A stretch of DNA of 64,000 nt from Fibrobacter sp. UWT2 (GCF_900142545.1 NZ_FRBF01000001.1:124001-188000), one strand, 5' to 3'; positions 30,962-39,174 are shown, counted from the stretch's first letter. Made by a program: numbers and translations. Notes: generated from the letters alone by a model not told the origin.

Positions 30962-30977
30962 AAGCATTTGTTTCCAC

Positions 30978-30994
30978 TATGCGTCCCGCGCATA
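30978..30994 (+). promoter_or_regulatory. LysR-type operator TATGC-N7-GCATA (site A)
   Basis: TATGCGTCCCGCGCATA, followed by CTGAGCATGAAAA. The dyad begins exactly 56 bp before TTATTTATATTA (31034-31045), the -10 region of the monooxygenase-flavodoxin operon. Confidence 0.82.
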
Positions 30995-31071
30995 CTGAGC
31001 ATGAAAATTAAGCATTTTATGCATGCTCCGAAATTATTTATATTATATGCGAAACATTTCGGAGTGGCAAA

Positions 31072-31473
31072 GTGAAACTCAAGTTTTTAACGCTATTTTC
31101 AATCCTTGCGCTCGCTGCGAGCGTGTTTGCGGAGAGTGCCATGAGCAATATTACGGTAAACCTGCGCTATACGGGTAAGAACGGGGCGGCAAAGAAGTTC
31201 GCCGAAGAGATGGTTTCTAGCGGGACGGTGGCGAAAATCCGTGCCGAGAAAGGCAACATCCGCTACGAATATTTCCAGTCGCTGGACGATCCCGAAACCA
31301 TCTTGCTGATTGACGCGTGGGAAAGCCAGGCCGCCATCGACGTGCACCACGCTTCGCCCATGATGAAGACGATTGCGAAACTCCGCGACAAGTACGACTT
31401 GAAAATGACTGTCGAACGCTACACGCCTGACAACACCATGCCCAAGATCGACGAAAAGTTCATCAGGAAGTAG
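31072..31473 (+). CDS. Exported antibiotic-biosynthesis-monooxygenase-like protein
   Basis: It has 133 residues with a GTG start and SD CGGAG. Signal peptide about 1-20 (LFSILALAASVFAES). The remainder (TVNLRYTGKNGAAKKFAEEMVSSG...YFQSLDDPETILLIDAWESQAAIDVHHASPMMKTI) is a ferredoxin-like ABM/quinol-monooxygenase domain related to YgiN. It may oxidise quinols or remove aldehydes in the periplasm. It is followed 4 nt later by a lipid-anchored flavodoxin, a probable electron partner. Confidence 0.83.
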   Translation: MKLKFLTLFSILALAASVFAESAMSNITVNLRYTGKNGAAKKFAEEMVSSGTVAKIRAEKGNIRYEYFQSLDDPETILLIDAWESQAAIDVHHASPMMKTIAKLRDKYDLKMTVERYTPDNTMPKIDEKFIRK

Positions 31474-31477
31474 TCCG

Positions 31478-32170
31478 ATGAAATCGCTCGCGTTGTTTTC
31501 GACATTGCTACTGGCTCTGTTTTTGAGCCTCTTTGCTGCGTGTTCCGACGACAGCTCGTCTTCTCCGACAGGCACCGGGGAAGCTGTCGAATCCAGCGTC
31601 TCGCAAGACGGCAAAAATTCCGCGACTTCGAGTTCTGCGACTTCAAAGGACGAAACTTCATCCAGTTCCGCGACATCGGCGAGTAAGTCCCGTGGCAAAA
31701 CGCTTGTGGCATACTTCTCCAGAACGGGCAACACCAAACCGCTGGCCGAATACGCAGCGGAATACTTGGATGCGACTTTATTCGAAATCACTGCAAAAAT
31801 CCCTTACACCGACGAAGACATCGCCTATTATACGGACTGCCGTGCCGACCGCGAACAGAAAGACGAATCCGCCCGCCCCGAAATCGCAACCGTTGTCAAG
31901 AACATGGACGAATACGATACCGTCATCATCGCGCACCCGATATGGCACGGGATTGCTCCCCGCATCATAAGCACGTTCCTCGAAGGCTACGACTTTTCTG
32001 GCAAGACCTTGCTCACCTTCTGCACGTCGGCTTCAAGCCCGCTGGGCCAAAGCGCCAAGCTGCTGCAGGAACTTACGCCCAATTCCACCTGGCTCGAAAG
32101 CAAGCGCTTCGCCATCGGCACCAGCCGCGAGGAAATCGAAGAATGGCTGGAAGACGTTCTGCGCCCGTAA
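31478..32170 (+). CDS. Lipid-anchored flavodoxin
   Basis: A 230-residue lipoprotein: ALFLSLFAACSDD with lipid Cys22, a Ser/Thr-rich linker to about residue 70, then a flavodoxin domain. TLVAYFSRTGNTKPLAEYAAEYL is the FMN phosphate loop; AHPIWHGIAPRIISTFLEGYDFSGKTLLTFCTS is typical of the flavodoxin_4 group. FMN-binding flavodoxins are usually cytoplasmic, so a lipid-anchored envelope form is unusual. Same operon as the ABM protein, under site A. Confidence 0.88.
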   Translation: MKSLALFSTLLLALFLSLFAACSDDSSSSPTGTGEAVESSVSQDGKNSATSSSATSKDETSSSSATSASKSRGKTLVAYFSRTGNTKPLAEYAAEYLDATLFEITAKIPYTDEDIAYYTDCRADREQKDESARPEIATVVKNMDEYDTVIIAHPIWHGIAPRIISTFLEGYDFSGKTLLTFCTSASSPLGQSAKLLQELTPNSTWLESKRFAIGTSREEIEEWLEDVLRP

Positions 32171-32314
32171 CCCATAGTCGATCATCATCGGGATTGCCAT
32201 GAATTTTTTAGAATCGACGGTTCCCAGCAAGCAGTACCACTTTTTGGCCTCTGTGCATGTATGTTTAATCTGCAGAATTTGTTGCTCCGTCAGAAAGTTG
32301 CGAATATGCCCTTT
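32171..32314 (-). pseudogene. Possible remnant of an unidentified gene
   Basis: The minus-strand frame reads IRNFLTEQQILQIKHTCTEA and then KKWYCLLGTVDSKKFMAIPM before merging into the antisense of the flavodoxin gene. Composition and codon pattern look protein-coding, but there is no start or proper end. Family not recognised. Confidence 0.3.
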
Positions 32315-32346
32315 TTAAACGACGTGATAATTTTTAAAGTTGTGCC

Positions 32347-33924
32347 GTGAAGTTCCTGAAAGTTCTAAAAGCGTTTGTTATTCTTGTCATATCTTTTTGC
32401 GTTACCACGTATGCACAAAATTTGGACGAGGAATTTACGCAACTTCCGGACAGTCTCCGAATAAAGATTCTAGATAAGGACGCTGTTTTCAGCGTGCAGG
32501 AAGCGCGGGATCTGGTCAATTTCCGCAGGAGCATGGGTGACACCCTGGTTCCCAAAGAAAGTGCTCCCGACACGACCATTATTCCCAAAGACAGCCTGTT
32601 TGGCACCCATGTGAATCCGCTTATCGTCGGGACCGAAGTGCTCGGGCTCAACGCCTTTGTGTGGGCTTGGGATTACTGGGTCCTGGACAAGAGTTACGCA
32701 CATACGGGCCCCAGCTATTGGAAGCGGAACTTCCGCGAAGGCTGGGAATGGGACCATAACCATTGGGCCATCAACTTTTACGGACACCCGTATCAGGGCT
32801 CCATGTACTACGCCACGGCCCGTGCCGGTGGCTACGGCTTTTACGGAAGCATGGCGTTTGCCGCCCTTGGGAGTTCTACCTGGGAAATGTTCTGCGAAAC
32901 GGAATACCCGGCGCCGAACGACTTGATTTCTACGACGGTTGCGGGCTCCATGTTCGGCGAAGTCCTCTACAGGCTTTCCCGCGCATCGTACAACGGTTCC
33001 AAGGTGCCCTGGTACAGGCATCTGCTCGCTTTCGCCCTGGAACCCGCCGGCTATGCCCAGCGTAGGGTGTTCGGCAACAGGGATTTTTATACGGGCTGGA
33101 CGCCAATCGAGTTGACGGTTGCCACGGGTATTGGCTCCAGGTTCGGTTCTGACTATCGGTTCGGTGGCGAAGACGCCGACGAGCTGGATGCCGAATGGAA
33201 CGACCGTCACGGGATGATGGCGGTTTCCCTTGAGTATGGTCGGCCCTACACGAGGGTAAGGCGGCCTTTCGATTATTTCACTTTAAACTTCTTCGGCGAA
33301 GGCGGACTCGAAGGGAATGTGTTGCAGATGGATATCATGGGGAAACTTGTGAACAGGGGTATCCACGGGCGAGGCCATTGGCTTGATTTTTCGGTGAATT
33401 TGGATTACGATACTTTTTACGGGGACCTTGCCACGGTAAGCACGCTTTCGCTTGGCGGTGCCATGGACATAGCCCTTTGGCTGACTCCCAACTTGCGGTT
33501 CCGCGTCATGAACCAGGTTTACTGGATTATGCTCGGCTCTGCCGACATGGGCTACGATGACATTATCCAAGAATTTCACCCGGATTACAAGCCCGATATG
33601 GATAGCTACCAGTACAATTCCGGCGTGAAATACAGCCTGATGATAGAAACCCTATACAAGAGGTGGAGAATCTACAACAAGACGACGATAGATGCCATGA
33701 AGACCATCGAGGGAACGACTGCGGAATATGGCGTTTCGGGCTGGGATTTTTTGCTCCTCAACAACACCGCGGTGGAATACAGGCTGTTCTCTTGGTTGGA
33801 TTTGGGCCACAGGCTTGACACCTACGTGAAAATGGCTGCCTATTCCTCGGAATATGCCGAACCCATGTCCAGGCGCATCCACGCCTTTTCGTGGTACCTA
33901 AATTTCCACCTGCTAGGGAGTTGA
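32347..33924 (+). CDS. DUF3943 outer-membrane-like protein
   Basis: It has 525 residues, a GTG start and a signal peptide (VLKAFVILVISFCVTTYAQ). The segment NHWAINFYGHPYQGSMYYATARAGGYGFYGSMAFAALGSSTWEMFCETEYPAPNDLISTTVAGS is the DUF3943 core, with the conserved HPYxG and E residues. The C-terminal half has alternating aromatic beta strands, and a final Phe/Trp-rich strand fits an outer-membrane barrel. Role unknown. The SD is weak. Confidence 0.78.
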   Translation: MKFLKVLKAFVILVISFCVTTYAQNLDEEFTQLPDSLRIKILDKDAVFSVQEARDLVNFRRSMGDTLVPKESAPDTTIIPKDSLFGTHVNPLIVGTEVLGLNAFVWAWDYWVLDKSYAHTGPSYWKRNFREGWEWDHNHWAINFYGHPYQGSMYYATARAGGYGFYGSMAFAALGSSTWEMFCETEYPAPNDLISTTVAGSMFGEVLYRLSRASYNGSKVPWYRHLLAFALEPAGYAQRRVFGNRDFYTGWTPIELTVATGIGSRFGSDYRFGGEDADELDAEWNDRHGMMAVSLEYGRPYTRVRRPFDYFTLNFFGEGGLEGNVLQMDIMGKLVNRGIHGRGHWLDFSVNLDYDTFYGDLATVSTLSLGGAMDIALWLTPNLRFRVMNQVYWIMLGSADMGYDDIIQEFHPDYKPDMDSYQYNSGVKYSLMIETLYKRWRIYNKTTIDAMKTIEGTTAEYGVSGWDFLLLNNTAVEYRLFSWLDLGHRLDTYVKMAAYSSEYAEPMSRRIHAFSWYLNFHLLGS

Positions 33925-34725
33925 CGCCAGAGTCACCTTGAAAAATTCCACGTTCATTTCGCGGTCGGCGAGCGGCACAATCTTGCGGTCCTTGGGAATT
34001 TCGTAATCGAACTGGTGGTCCGAAACGAATGTCAACAGCGAAGACTGCTCGATGAGCTTTGAAATGCCCTTCACGCTGTCGTGCTTGATGAAGGTGGCGT
34101 CGGGAATCTTCTTGCGCTTGACCTGCTCCCAGAACCCTACGTTGCTGCGCTGGATGATGGTTTCGCCCTTGAGTTCACGGAGCCGGATGGACTTGCGCTT
34201 CGCAAGCGGGTGCTTTTTGGGGAGAGCAATCGAGAGTCGCTCCTGCATATACTTTTCGGCGCGGTATTTCTTTGCGCGGGGGGCCTTAAGCGTGATGCCG
34301 ATATCCGCCGAGCCCTCGTTCAGCGCCTTCAGCACGCCCGCCTCATTGTCGATAATCTTGTAGGTGACCTGTGCCCCCGGGTGCTTTTCTTGCAGTTCCT
34401 GCATCATCCGCATGGCGGGGAGAATGGCCACCGACGCGATAGAGAACGTGCGCGCACCCGCTCCCTGCGGGCTCACCTTTTCCATCATCTCGCCTTGCAA
34501 ATCCATGATGCGCTTCGCGTATTCGGCGACCGTGCGTCCCTTCTCGTTCAGCTCGATGCGGTTCTTTTTGCGCTCGAAAAGCGGAGCGCCGATTTCGTCT
34601 TCCAGTTTCTTGAACGCGCGGCTCACCGCCGGCTGCGAAGTGTAGAGCTTGTCCGCAACGGCAGAAAGCGTCCCGTATTCCAGGAACCCGGCCAGCAATC
34701 GCAAAATGTAGGTCTCGACAAACAT
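33913..34725 (-). CDS. LysR-type regulator of the exported redox genes
   Basis: From the start MFVETYILRLLAGFLEYGTLSAVADKLYTSQPAVSRAFKKLEDEIG at 34725 it has 270 residues, with the HTH at 18-37 and an effector domain from about 90. The longer start at 34773 would fall inside the operator palindrome, so it is rejected. It is divergent from the flavodoxin gene 34875, with site B between them, the classic LTTR layout. It overlaps the convergent DUF3943 3' end by 12 nt. It is the best candidate regulator for sites A, B, C and E. Confidence 0.92.
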   Translation of the reverse strand: MFVETYILRLLAGFLEYGTLSAVADKLYTSQPAVSRAFKKLEDEIGAPLFERKKNRIELNEKGRTVAEYAKRIMDLQGEMMEKVSPQGAGARTFSIASVAILPAMRMMQELQEKHPGAQVTYKIIDNEAGVLKALNEGSADIGITLKAPRAKKYRAEKYMQERLSIALPKKHPLAKRKSIRLRELKGETIIQRSNVGFWEQVKRKKIPDATFIKHDSVKGISKLIEQSSLLTFVSDHQFDYEIPKDRKIVPLADREMNVEFFKVTLASTP

Positions 34726-34761
34726 AAAAAGCCCCTTTTGGGGAGAATATAATAAATCCGC

Positions 34762-34778
34762 TATGCGTTTCACGCATA
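34762..34778 (+). promoter_or_regulatory. LysR-type operator TATGC-N7-GCATA (site B)
   Basis: TATGCGTTTCACGCATA between the LysR gene and the flavodoxin gene. It begins exactly 56 bp before TTATTTATATTA (34818-34829). GTGGGCATAAAAA follows, comparable to sites A and C. Confidence 0.87.
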
Positions 34779-34874
34779 GTGGGCATAAAAATTACGCATT
34801 ACGCGGCTGTGCTGGATTTATTTATATTATAGACAACCGGTTCAAAGGAATTTTTAACGAAAAAGGCGGATTCC

Positions 34875-35435
34875 ATGAAAAAAATCACCTTGATTCTTTT
34901 ATCACTTCTTCTAGGAGTCTCTATGGCAGCAGAAAAGAAAATCCTCGTCGTTTACTATTCCCGTGCCGATGAAAACTACAGCGTCGGGAACATTTCCAAG
35001 GGCAATACCGAAATCATTGCCGAGATGATTGCGAAAAAGACGGGCGGCACGCTTTTGCATGTGGAACCCGCGAAGGAATACCCCAGGGGCTACGATGACT
35101 GCATCAACGTGGCCAAGAAGGAACTTGCGCAGGACGCGCGCCCGGCAATCAAGCCGGTGAACGTGAACCCCGAAGAATTCGACGAGATTTATGTCGGTTA
35201 CCCGGTGTGGTGGGGCGAAATGCCCATGCCCATGTTCACTTTCTTCGAGAAGTATAACCTGAAGGGCAAGACGATTCACCCGTTCGTGACTCACGAAGGC
35301 AGCGGCCTCTCGGGTGTGCAGCGCCTCAAGAAGGTGACCGGCGCGAATGTGACCCCCGGCCTCGCCATCTACGGACACGTGGCCCAGAACGAACGCGACA
35401 AGGCCCAGAAAGAAGTCGATAAGTGGGTGAAGTAG
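34875..35435 (+). CDS. Exported flavodoxin
   Basis: It has 186 residues with a Sec signal (ITLILLSLLLGVSMAAEKK), cleaved near Ala19. The flavodoxin_4 domain starts KILVVYYSRADENYSVGN; GNTEIIAEMIAKKTGG and YPVWWGEMPMPMFTFFEKYNLKGKTIHPFVTHEGSG complete it. It would bind FMN in the periplasm. No twin-arginine motif is seen, so FMN must be loaded after export. Divergent from LysR; promoter with site B. Confidence 0.9.
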   Translation: MKKITLILLSLLLGVSMAAEKKILVVYYSRADENYSVGNISKGNTEIIAEMIAKKTGGTLLHVEPAKEYPRGYDDCINVAKKELAQDARPAIKPVNVNPEEFDEIYVGYPVWWGEMPMPMFTFFEKYNLKGKTIHPFVTHEGSGLSGVQRLKKVTGANVTPGLAIYGHVAQNERDKAQKEVDKWVK

Positions 35436-35444
35436 GCTTGCGCC

Positions 35445-36050
35445 TTACTTAGGATTGCTAGTCCTTTTCTTTAATTCAATCAAGTCGAAATACATCAGGC
35501 GACTGTTTAAAGGCTTCTCTGGCGCGAGTCCCCGGAATTCGCGTTCTTGTTCTTCGGTGCTGAACAGGAATTTGAACTCGTTGTTTTGATAAAACTTTAG
35601 GTTTCGTTCCCTGTTGTAGGAATCTACCAGCAGAAAACGGCAACCGGTCTTGTTGAGCGGATCGACGAACCAGGCTTTTATAAAACTGAGAACGTCGCTT
35701 CCCAAATGCTTGCTTTGGAAATTTTGGCTAATTCCGAGACGACCGATCATGACTGCCGGATAACTGCTGTATATCTTTTCGCGAGGAATGTTCTTCTCAA
35801 TCTTTCTTTTGCGAGATCCGGGAATTTTCTTGATGCTGTCATTGGAAAGCGTAAAAACCGCTACCAGTTGAGCCGGGTCATCGACAAGAGAAAAACAATA
35901 ATTCTTGCAAAGTAACTCTTCGCTCTGCAAAAAAGCGTCTTTTGTGAAGAAATCGTCCAAGTCGTTGTCCCCGCACTTGAATGATTTGCATAGGACGGCC
36001 TTGCCTTGAGTGTAGAACCCAAAGCGGCAATTCTGTTGGAGAAAGTTCAT
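35445..36050 (-). CDS. GNAT-fold toxin-like acetyltransferase
   Basis: The 201-residue protein begins LQQNCRFGFYTQGKAVLCKSFKCGDNDLDDFFTKDA, the start typical of GNAT proteins in toxin-antitoxin pairs (CGDxDLDxFF). PAVMIGRLGISQNFQSKHLGSDVLSFIKAW is the acetyl-CoA site, and LVDSYNRERNLKFYQNNEFKFL the C-terminal motif. Such toxins acetylate aminoacyl-tRNA. Its ATG overlaps the stop of the small upstream gene by one base. Confidence 0.85.
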   Translation of the reverse strand: MNFLQQNCRFGFYTQGKAVLCKSFKCGDNDLDDFFTKDAFLQSEELLCKNYCFSLVDDPAQLVAVFTLSNDSIKKIPGSRKRKIEKNIPREKIYSSYPAVMIGRLGISQNFQSKHLGSDVLSFIKAWFVDPLNKTGCRFLLVDSYNRERNLKFYQNNEFKFLFSTEEQEREFRGLAPEKPLNSRLMYFDLIELKKRTSNPK

Positions 36051-36217
36051 TACTTATATTCTCTAAAGTCGGCCTTGGAGAGAATGTCTCTGGCCTGTTC
36101 AATTTGCTTGGAAAAATCGATGGAACCGCGACGCTTTTCGCTTTCTTCCATCATGAGGTCAAACCTGTCCGACGCTTCGCCGGTCAGTATCGGTACTGAT
36201 GCAATAGCTAGTGCCAT
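36050..36217 (-). CDS. Small antitoxin-like protein (55 residues)
   Basis: It reads MALAIASVPILTGEASDRFD and then LMMEESEKRRGSIDFSKQIE, ending ADFREYK. An excellent GGAGG SD lies 5 nt upstream. The TAATG junction couples it to the GNAT gene. The acidic/basic helical C-terminus fits an antitoxin that wraps the toxin. It was identified by translation of the gap upstream of the acetyltransferase. Confidence 0.75.
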   Translation of the reverse strand: MALAIASVPILTGEASDRFDLMMEESEKRRGSIDFSKQIEQARDILSKADFREYK

Positions 36218-36359
36218 GATGACCTCCATTGTTGAATTGAACTATAGTCAATATACATTTTTCCTCGTGTTGGTGCAAGTGGTGAAACTTGAGTCAATTG
36301 GCTTATTTGAGGAAAATGAAGCCTTTTGACCATGCAAGAGCAAAAATATATTTTTAGAG

Positions 36360-36374
36360 TGTCATAAAATGACA
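36360..36374. promoter_or_regulatory. Palindrome TGTCAT-AAA-ATGACA
   Basis: Near-copy of the palindrome at 30785-30799. It lies between the toxin module and site C. Confidence 0.4.
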
Positions 36375-36408
36375 ATATGGAAAAGAAACGGAATTTTGTC
36401 GTTTTCAC

Positions 36409-36425
36409 TATGCGTTTTACGCATA
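36409..36425 (+). promoter_or_regulatory. LysR-type operator TATGC-N7-GCATA (site C)
   Basis: TATGCGTTTTACGCATA, then CTGAGCATGAAAA. It starts exactly 56 bp before TTATTTATATTA (36465-36476), the -10 region of the CMD-cupin gene. Confidence 0.87.
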
Positions 36426-36502
36426 CTGAGCATGAAAAAATGGTATTTTGCGGGGTTTGCGCATTTATTTATATTAAAGGCGTAGAAAAAAAGGAATAAA
36501 CC

Positions 36503-37726
36503 ATGAAACTAGGGACGATTATGACGATGCTTGGTATGGGTGCGGTGCTTGCCGCGTGTGACTGCTGCCCGCAGGGCGAGGCGAAGGCGCTTTCGCAGGA
36601 CAAGGAACTGCGTGCCGTGATGGATAACTTCACGCAGAACGAGGTTCCGGCGGCGACTCCGCTTGTAGAAAAGCGCGAGGTGGAGTTGATTCGCCTGGTG
36701 TCGCTTGTGACGCAGCAGTCGGGTGCACTTTTGCAAGAGGAAGTGGCGACGGCGCTTGCGCAGGGGCTTGCTCCCGAAGAAATTCTCGAGGCGATTTACC
36801 AGTGTGCCCCTTACACCGGGTTCCCGCGGACGGTGGATGCGGTTGAAATTGCCCGCAGCGTGTTCAAGGCGAAGAACGTGAAAGTGGACGAAAACCGTGC
36901 GACGGTGACGGCGCAGTCCCGCCTGGAGGCGGGTGCCGACGCGCAGGGAACGCTGTTCGGCCAAGCTTTCCGCGACATGGCGAAAAACGGAAAGGACGGG
37001 ATGCCGACTATCAATTACTTTTTGGCGAGCAACTGCTTTGGCGATTACTACACCCGCAAGGGGCTCAATCTGAATACCCGCGAACTCCTGACGATGGCGA
37101 TTCTCGTGAATCTGGGAACGGAGCCGCAACTCAAGGCGCATGTCGGCGCGAACCTCAAGATTCGCACGGCCGAATACGTGGAACAGGCGATTTACAACTG
37201 CTTGCCGTATTGCGGTTACCCGCGCACGCTGAACGCTCTGCGATTGCTTAAGGAAGCGGTGGCTGAGGCTGCGGATGCTGGGGGCGCGACGGCTGGTGTG
37301 ACGGACGCAAAATCCATGCCGGGAAAGGACTGGAGTGTGTTCCCGGTGGGCAAGCCGAATGACGCCTATGCCAAGTATTTCGTGGGCAAGAGCTATCTTG
37401 ACATGATCAGCAAGGAACAGGTGGGTGTCGGGAACGTGACTTTTGAACCGGCATGCCGCAACAACTGGCATATCCATCATGCAAAGAAGGGCGGTGGCCA
37501 GATTCTCATTGCGACGGCGGGCCGCGGCTACTATCAGGAATGGGGCAAGCCGGCGGTGGAACTGAAGCCCGGCGACGTGGTGAACATTCCGGCTGGCGTC
37601 AAGCATTGGCACGGGGCGGCTCCGGATTCCTGGTTCCAGCATTTGGCGATTGAAGTCCCTGGCGAAGGTGGAAGCAACGAATGGCTCGAGCCCGTGAGCG
37701 ACGAAGACTATGGGAAGTTGAAATAA
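36503..37726 (+). CDS. Lipoprotein with two carboxymuconolactone-decarboxylase domains and a cupin
   Basis: A 407-residue protein. The lipoprotein signal GMGAVLAACDCC gives lipid Cys19. Two CMD/AhpD-like domains follow: EEILEAIYQCAPYTGFPRTVDA (about 95-116) and EYVEQAIYNCLPYCGYPRTLNA (about 228-249). A cupin domain comes last (NWHIHHAKKGGGQILIATAGRGYYQEWG...LKPGDVVNIPAGVKHWHGAAPDSWF), with the metal His residues. It may detoxify peroxides or quinone-like compounds at the envelope. It is coupled to the next gene by TAATG. Confidence 0.9.
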   Translation: MKLGTIMTMLGMGAVLAACDCCPQGEAKALSQDKELRAVMDNFTQNEVPAATPLVEKREVELIRLVSLVTQQSGALLQEEVATALAQGLAPEEILEAIYQCAPYTGFPRTVDAVEIARSVFKAKNVKVDENRATVTAQSRLEAGADAQGTLFGQAFRDMAKNGKDGMPTINYFLASNCFGDYYTRKGLNLNTRELLTMAILVNLGTEPQLKAHVGANLKIRTAEYVEQAIYNCLPYCGYPRTLNALRLLKEAVAEAADAGGATAGVTDAKSMPGKDWSVFPVGKPNDAYAKYFVGKSYLDMISKEQVGVGNVTFEPACRNNWHIHHAKKGGGQILIATAGRGYYQEWGKPAVELKPGDVVNIPAGVKHWHGAAPDSWFQHLAIEVPGEGGSNEWLEPVSDEDYGKLK

Positions 37727-39159
37727 TGATTGCCAGAATTCTCGCTTGCGCATTTATTGGCCTTATGACGGTAGGAACTTTTGCGGCACCTGCGCCCGAC
37801 GGCTTCGTGCTTATCAGGGGCGGGACTTTCAACATGGGAAGCCCCGCAAACGAGGACTGGCGCGTCAACGACGAGACGCTCCACAAGGTGAAAGTCTCCG
37901 ATTTTTACCTGGGTAAATACGAGGTGACGCAAAAGCTTTACCGCGAGGTAATGGGCGAAAATCCTTCCAGTTTCAGGGGTGGCGACTTGCCCGTCGAAAA
38001 CATCACGTGGCTCGAAGCGGCTCGTTTTTGCAACAAGTTAAGCGAACGCGACGGACGCACTCCCGTTTACGCTATCGAAGGCGATGCGGTCAGCTGGAAT
38101 CGCGAGGCGAACGGCTACAGGTTCCCCACCGAAGCGGAATGGGAATACGCGGCCCGAGGCGGCACGACCACGCCATTCTACACAAAGAAGGCTCCCGGTG
38201 CCGACGACGTGAATTTTTACGGGCATTATCCGTATCAAATCGAGCAGAATTATTTCAACGACGAGGTTCTGGAAACACGCCCCGGCGTTTACCGCGGGAA
38301 CACGCTCCCCGTGGGTAAGTTCAAGCCCAATCCCTTCGGGCTTTACGATATTTACGGGAACGTTGGAGAATGGTGCTTTGACTTTTACGGCGATTACGGT
38401 GTTTCTGCAGGTTCGACAAGCGTGACGGTCAATCCGGCGGGCAAACCTTCGGGCACAAGGCGCGTGCATCGCGGTGGCGGCTGGAACGATTTCGGCAAGA
38501 ACCTCCGCAGCGCCTATCGCGGGGCCATGCAGCAATCCAGCAAGAGTTACAATGTGGGGCTCAGGCTCGCCATGAATGCGGGTGCAGGCGTCAAGGGAAC
38601 TTTTGTGACCCAGGAAGCGGCGGGCTTTAAGGGCGAAAAGACGCAAGCGGCGACGAACTCGAAAAGCGGGTCCCGTGCGCTGATCGTTTTCTATTCCTGG
38701 AGCGGGAATACCCGCGGCGTGGCCCGCGAAATCAAGAAGCAGACCGGTTTCGACATGGTGGAACTTGAACTCGAGAAGCCCTATTCCGACGACTACAATA
38801 CCGTCTTGAAGCAGGCGCAGAACGACCAGCACAAGCAGGCGCGCCCCGCCCTCAAGAAAAAGCCTGACGCAAAGAAGTGGGCCGACTACGAAACGATTAT
38901 CATCGGTTACCCCAACTGGTGGGCGAGTATCCCGATGCCTATCGCGACTTTGCTCGAAAGTTACGACTTTACGGGCAAGCGGATTCTGCCGTTCTGCTCC
39001 CACGGTGGCGGGCGCTTTGGCCAGAGCATCACTGCGATTGCGAAACTCGCGCCCAATGCAAAAATCGGCGAAGGCCTTTCGGTGCATTACTCCGGCGGTT
39101 CGAGCCTCTCGAAAGATGTGGCCAAGTGGCTCGAGAAAAACGGCGTGAAGACGAAATAA
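37726..39159 (+). CDS. Exported SUMF1-flavodoxin fusion protein
   Basis: From the ATG at 37726 it has 477 residues and a signal peptide (ILACAFIGLMTVGTFAAP). The first domain (about 22-285) is SUMF1/FGE-like: GTFNMGS, YEVTQKLYREVM, RFPTEAEWEYAARGG, YGNVGEWC, RRVHRGGGWNDFGKNLRSAYRG. The active-site Cys of true formylglycine enzymes is absent (Ser in LRSAYRG). The second domain (about 310-475) is a flavodoxin: ALIVFYSWSGNTRGVAREI and YPNWWASIPMPIATLLESYDFTGKRILPFCSHGGG. The fold pair is unusual. The gene is in the site C operon. Confidence 0.88.
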   Translation: MIARILACAFIGLMTVGTFAAPAPDGFVLIRGGTFNMGSPANEDWRVNDETLHKVKVSDFYLGKYEVTQKLYREVMGENPSSFRGGDLPVENITWLEAARFCNKLSERDGRTPVYAIEGDAVSWNREANGYRFPTEAEWEYAARGGTTTPFYTKKAPGADDVNFYGHYPYQIEQNYFNDEVLETRPGVYRGNTLPVGKFKPNPFGLYDIYGNVGEWCFDFYGDYGVSAGSTSVTVNPAGKPSGTRRVHRGGGWNDFGKNLRSAYRGAMQQSSKSYNVGLRLAMNAGAGVKGTFVTQEAAGFKGEKTQAATNSKSGSRALIVFYSWSGNTRGVAREIKKQTGFDMVELELEKPYSDDYNTVLKQAQNDQHKQARPALKKKPDAKKWADYETIIIGYPNWWASIPMPIATLLESYDFTGKRILPFCSHGGGRFGQSITAIAKLAPNAKIGEGLSVHYSGGSSLSKDVAKWLEKNGVKTK

Positions 39160-39174
39160 TGTATATTCCTTGAT

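Noticed and set aside
34726-34773. Upstream GTG start for the LysR gene
   Set aside because: It would fall within the operator palindrome, and the family N-terminus begins at 34725.
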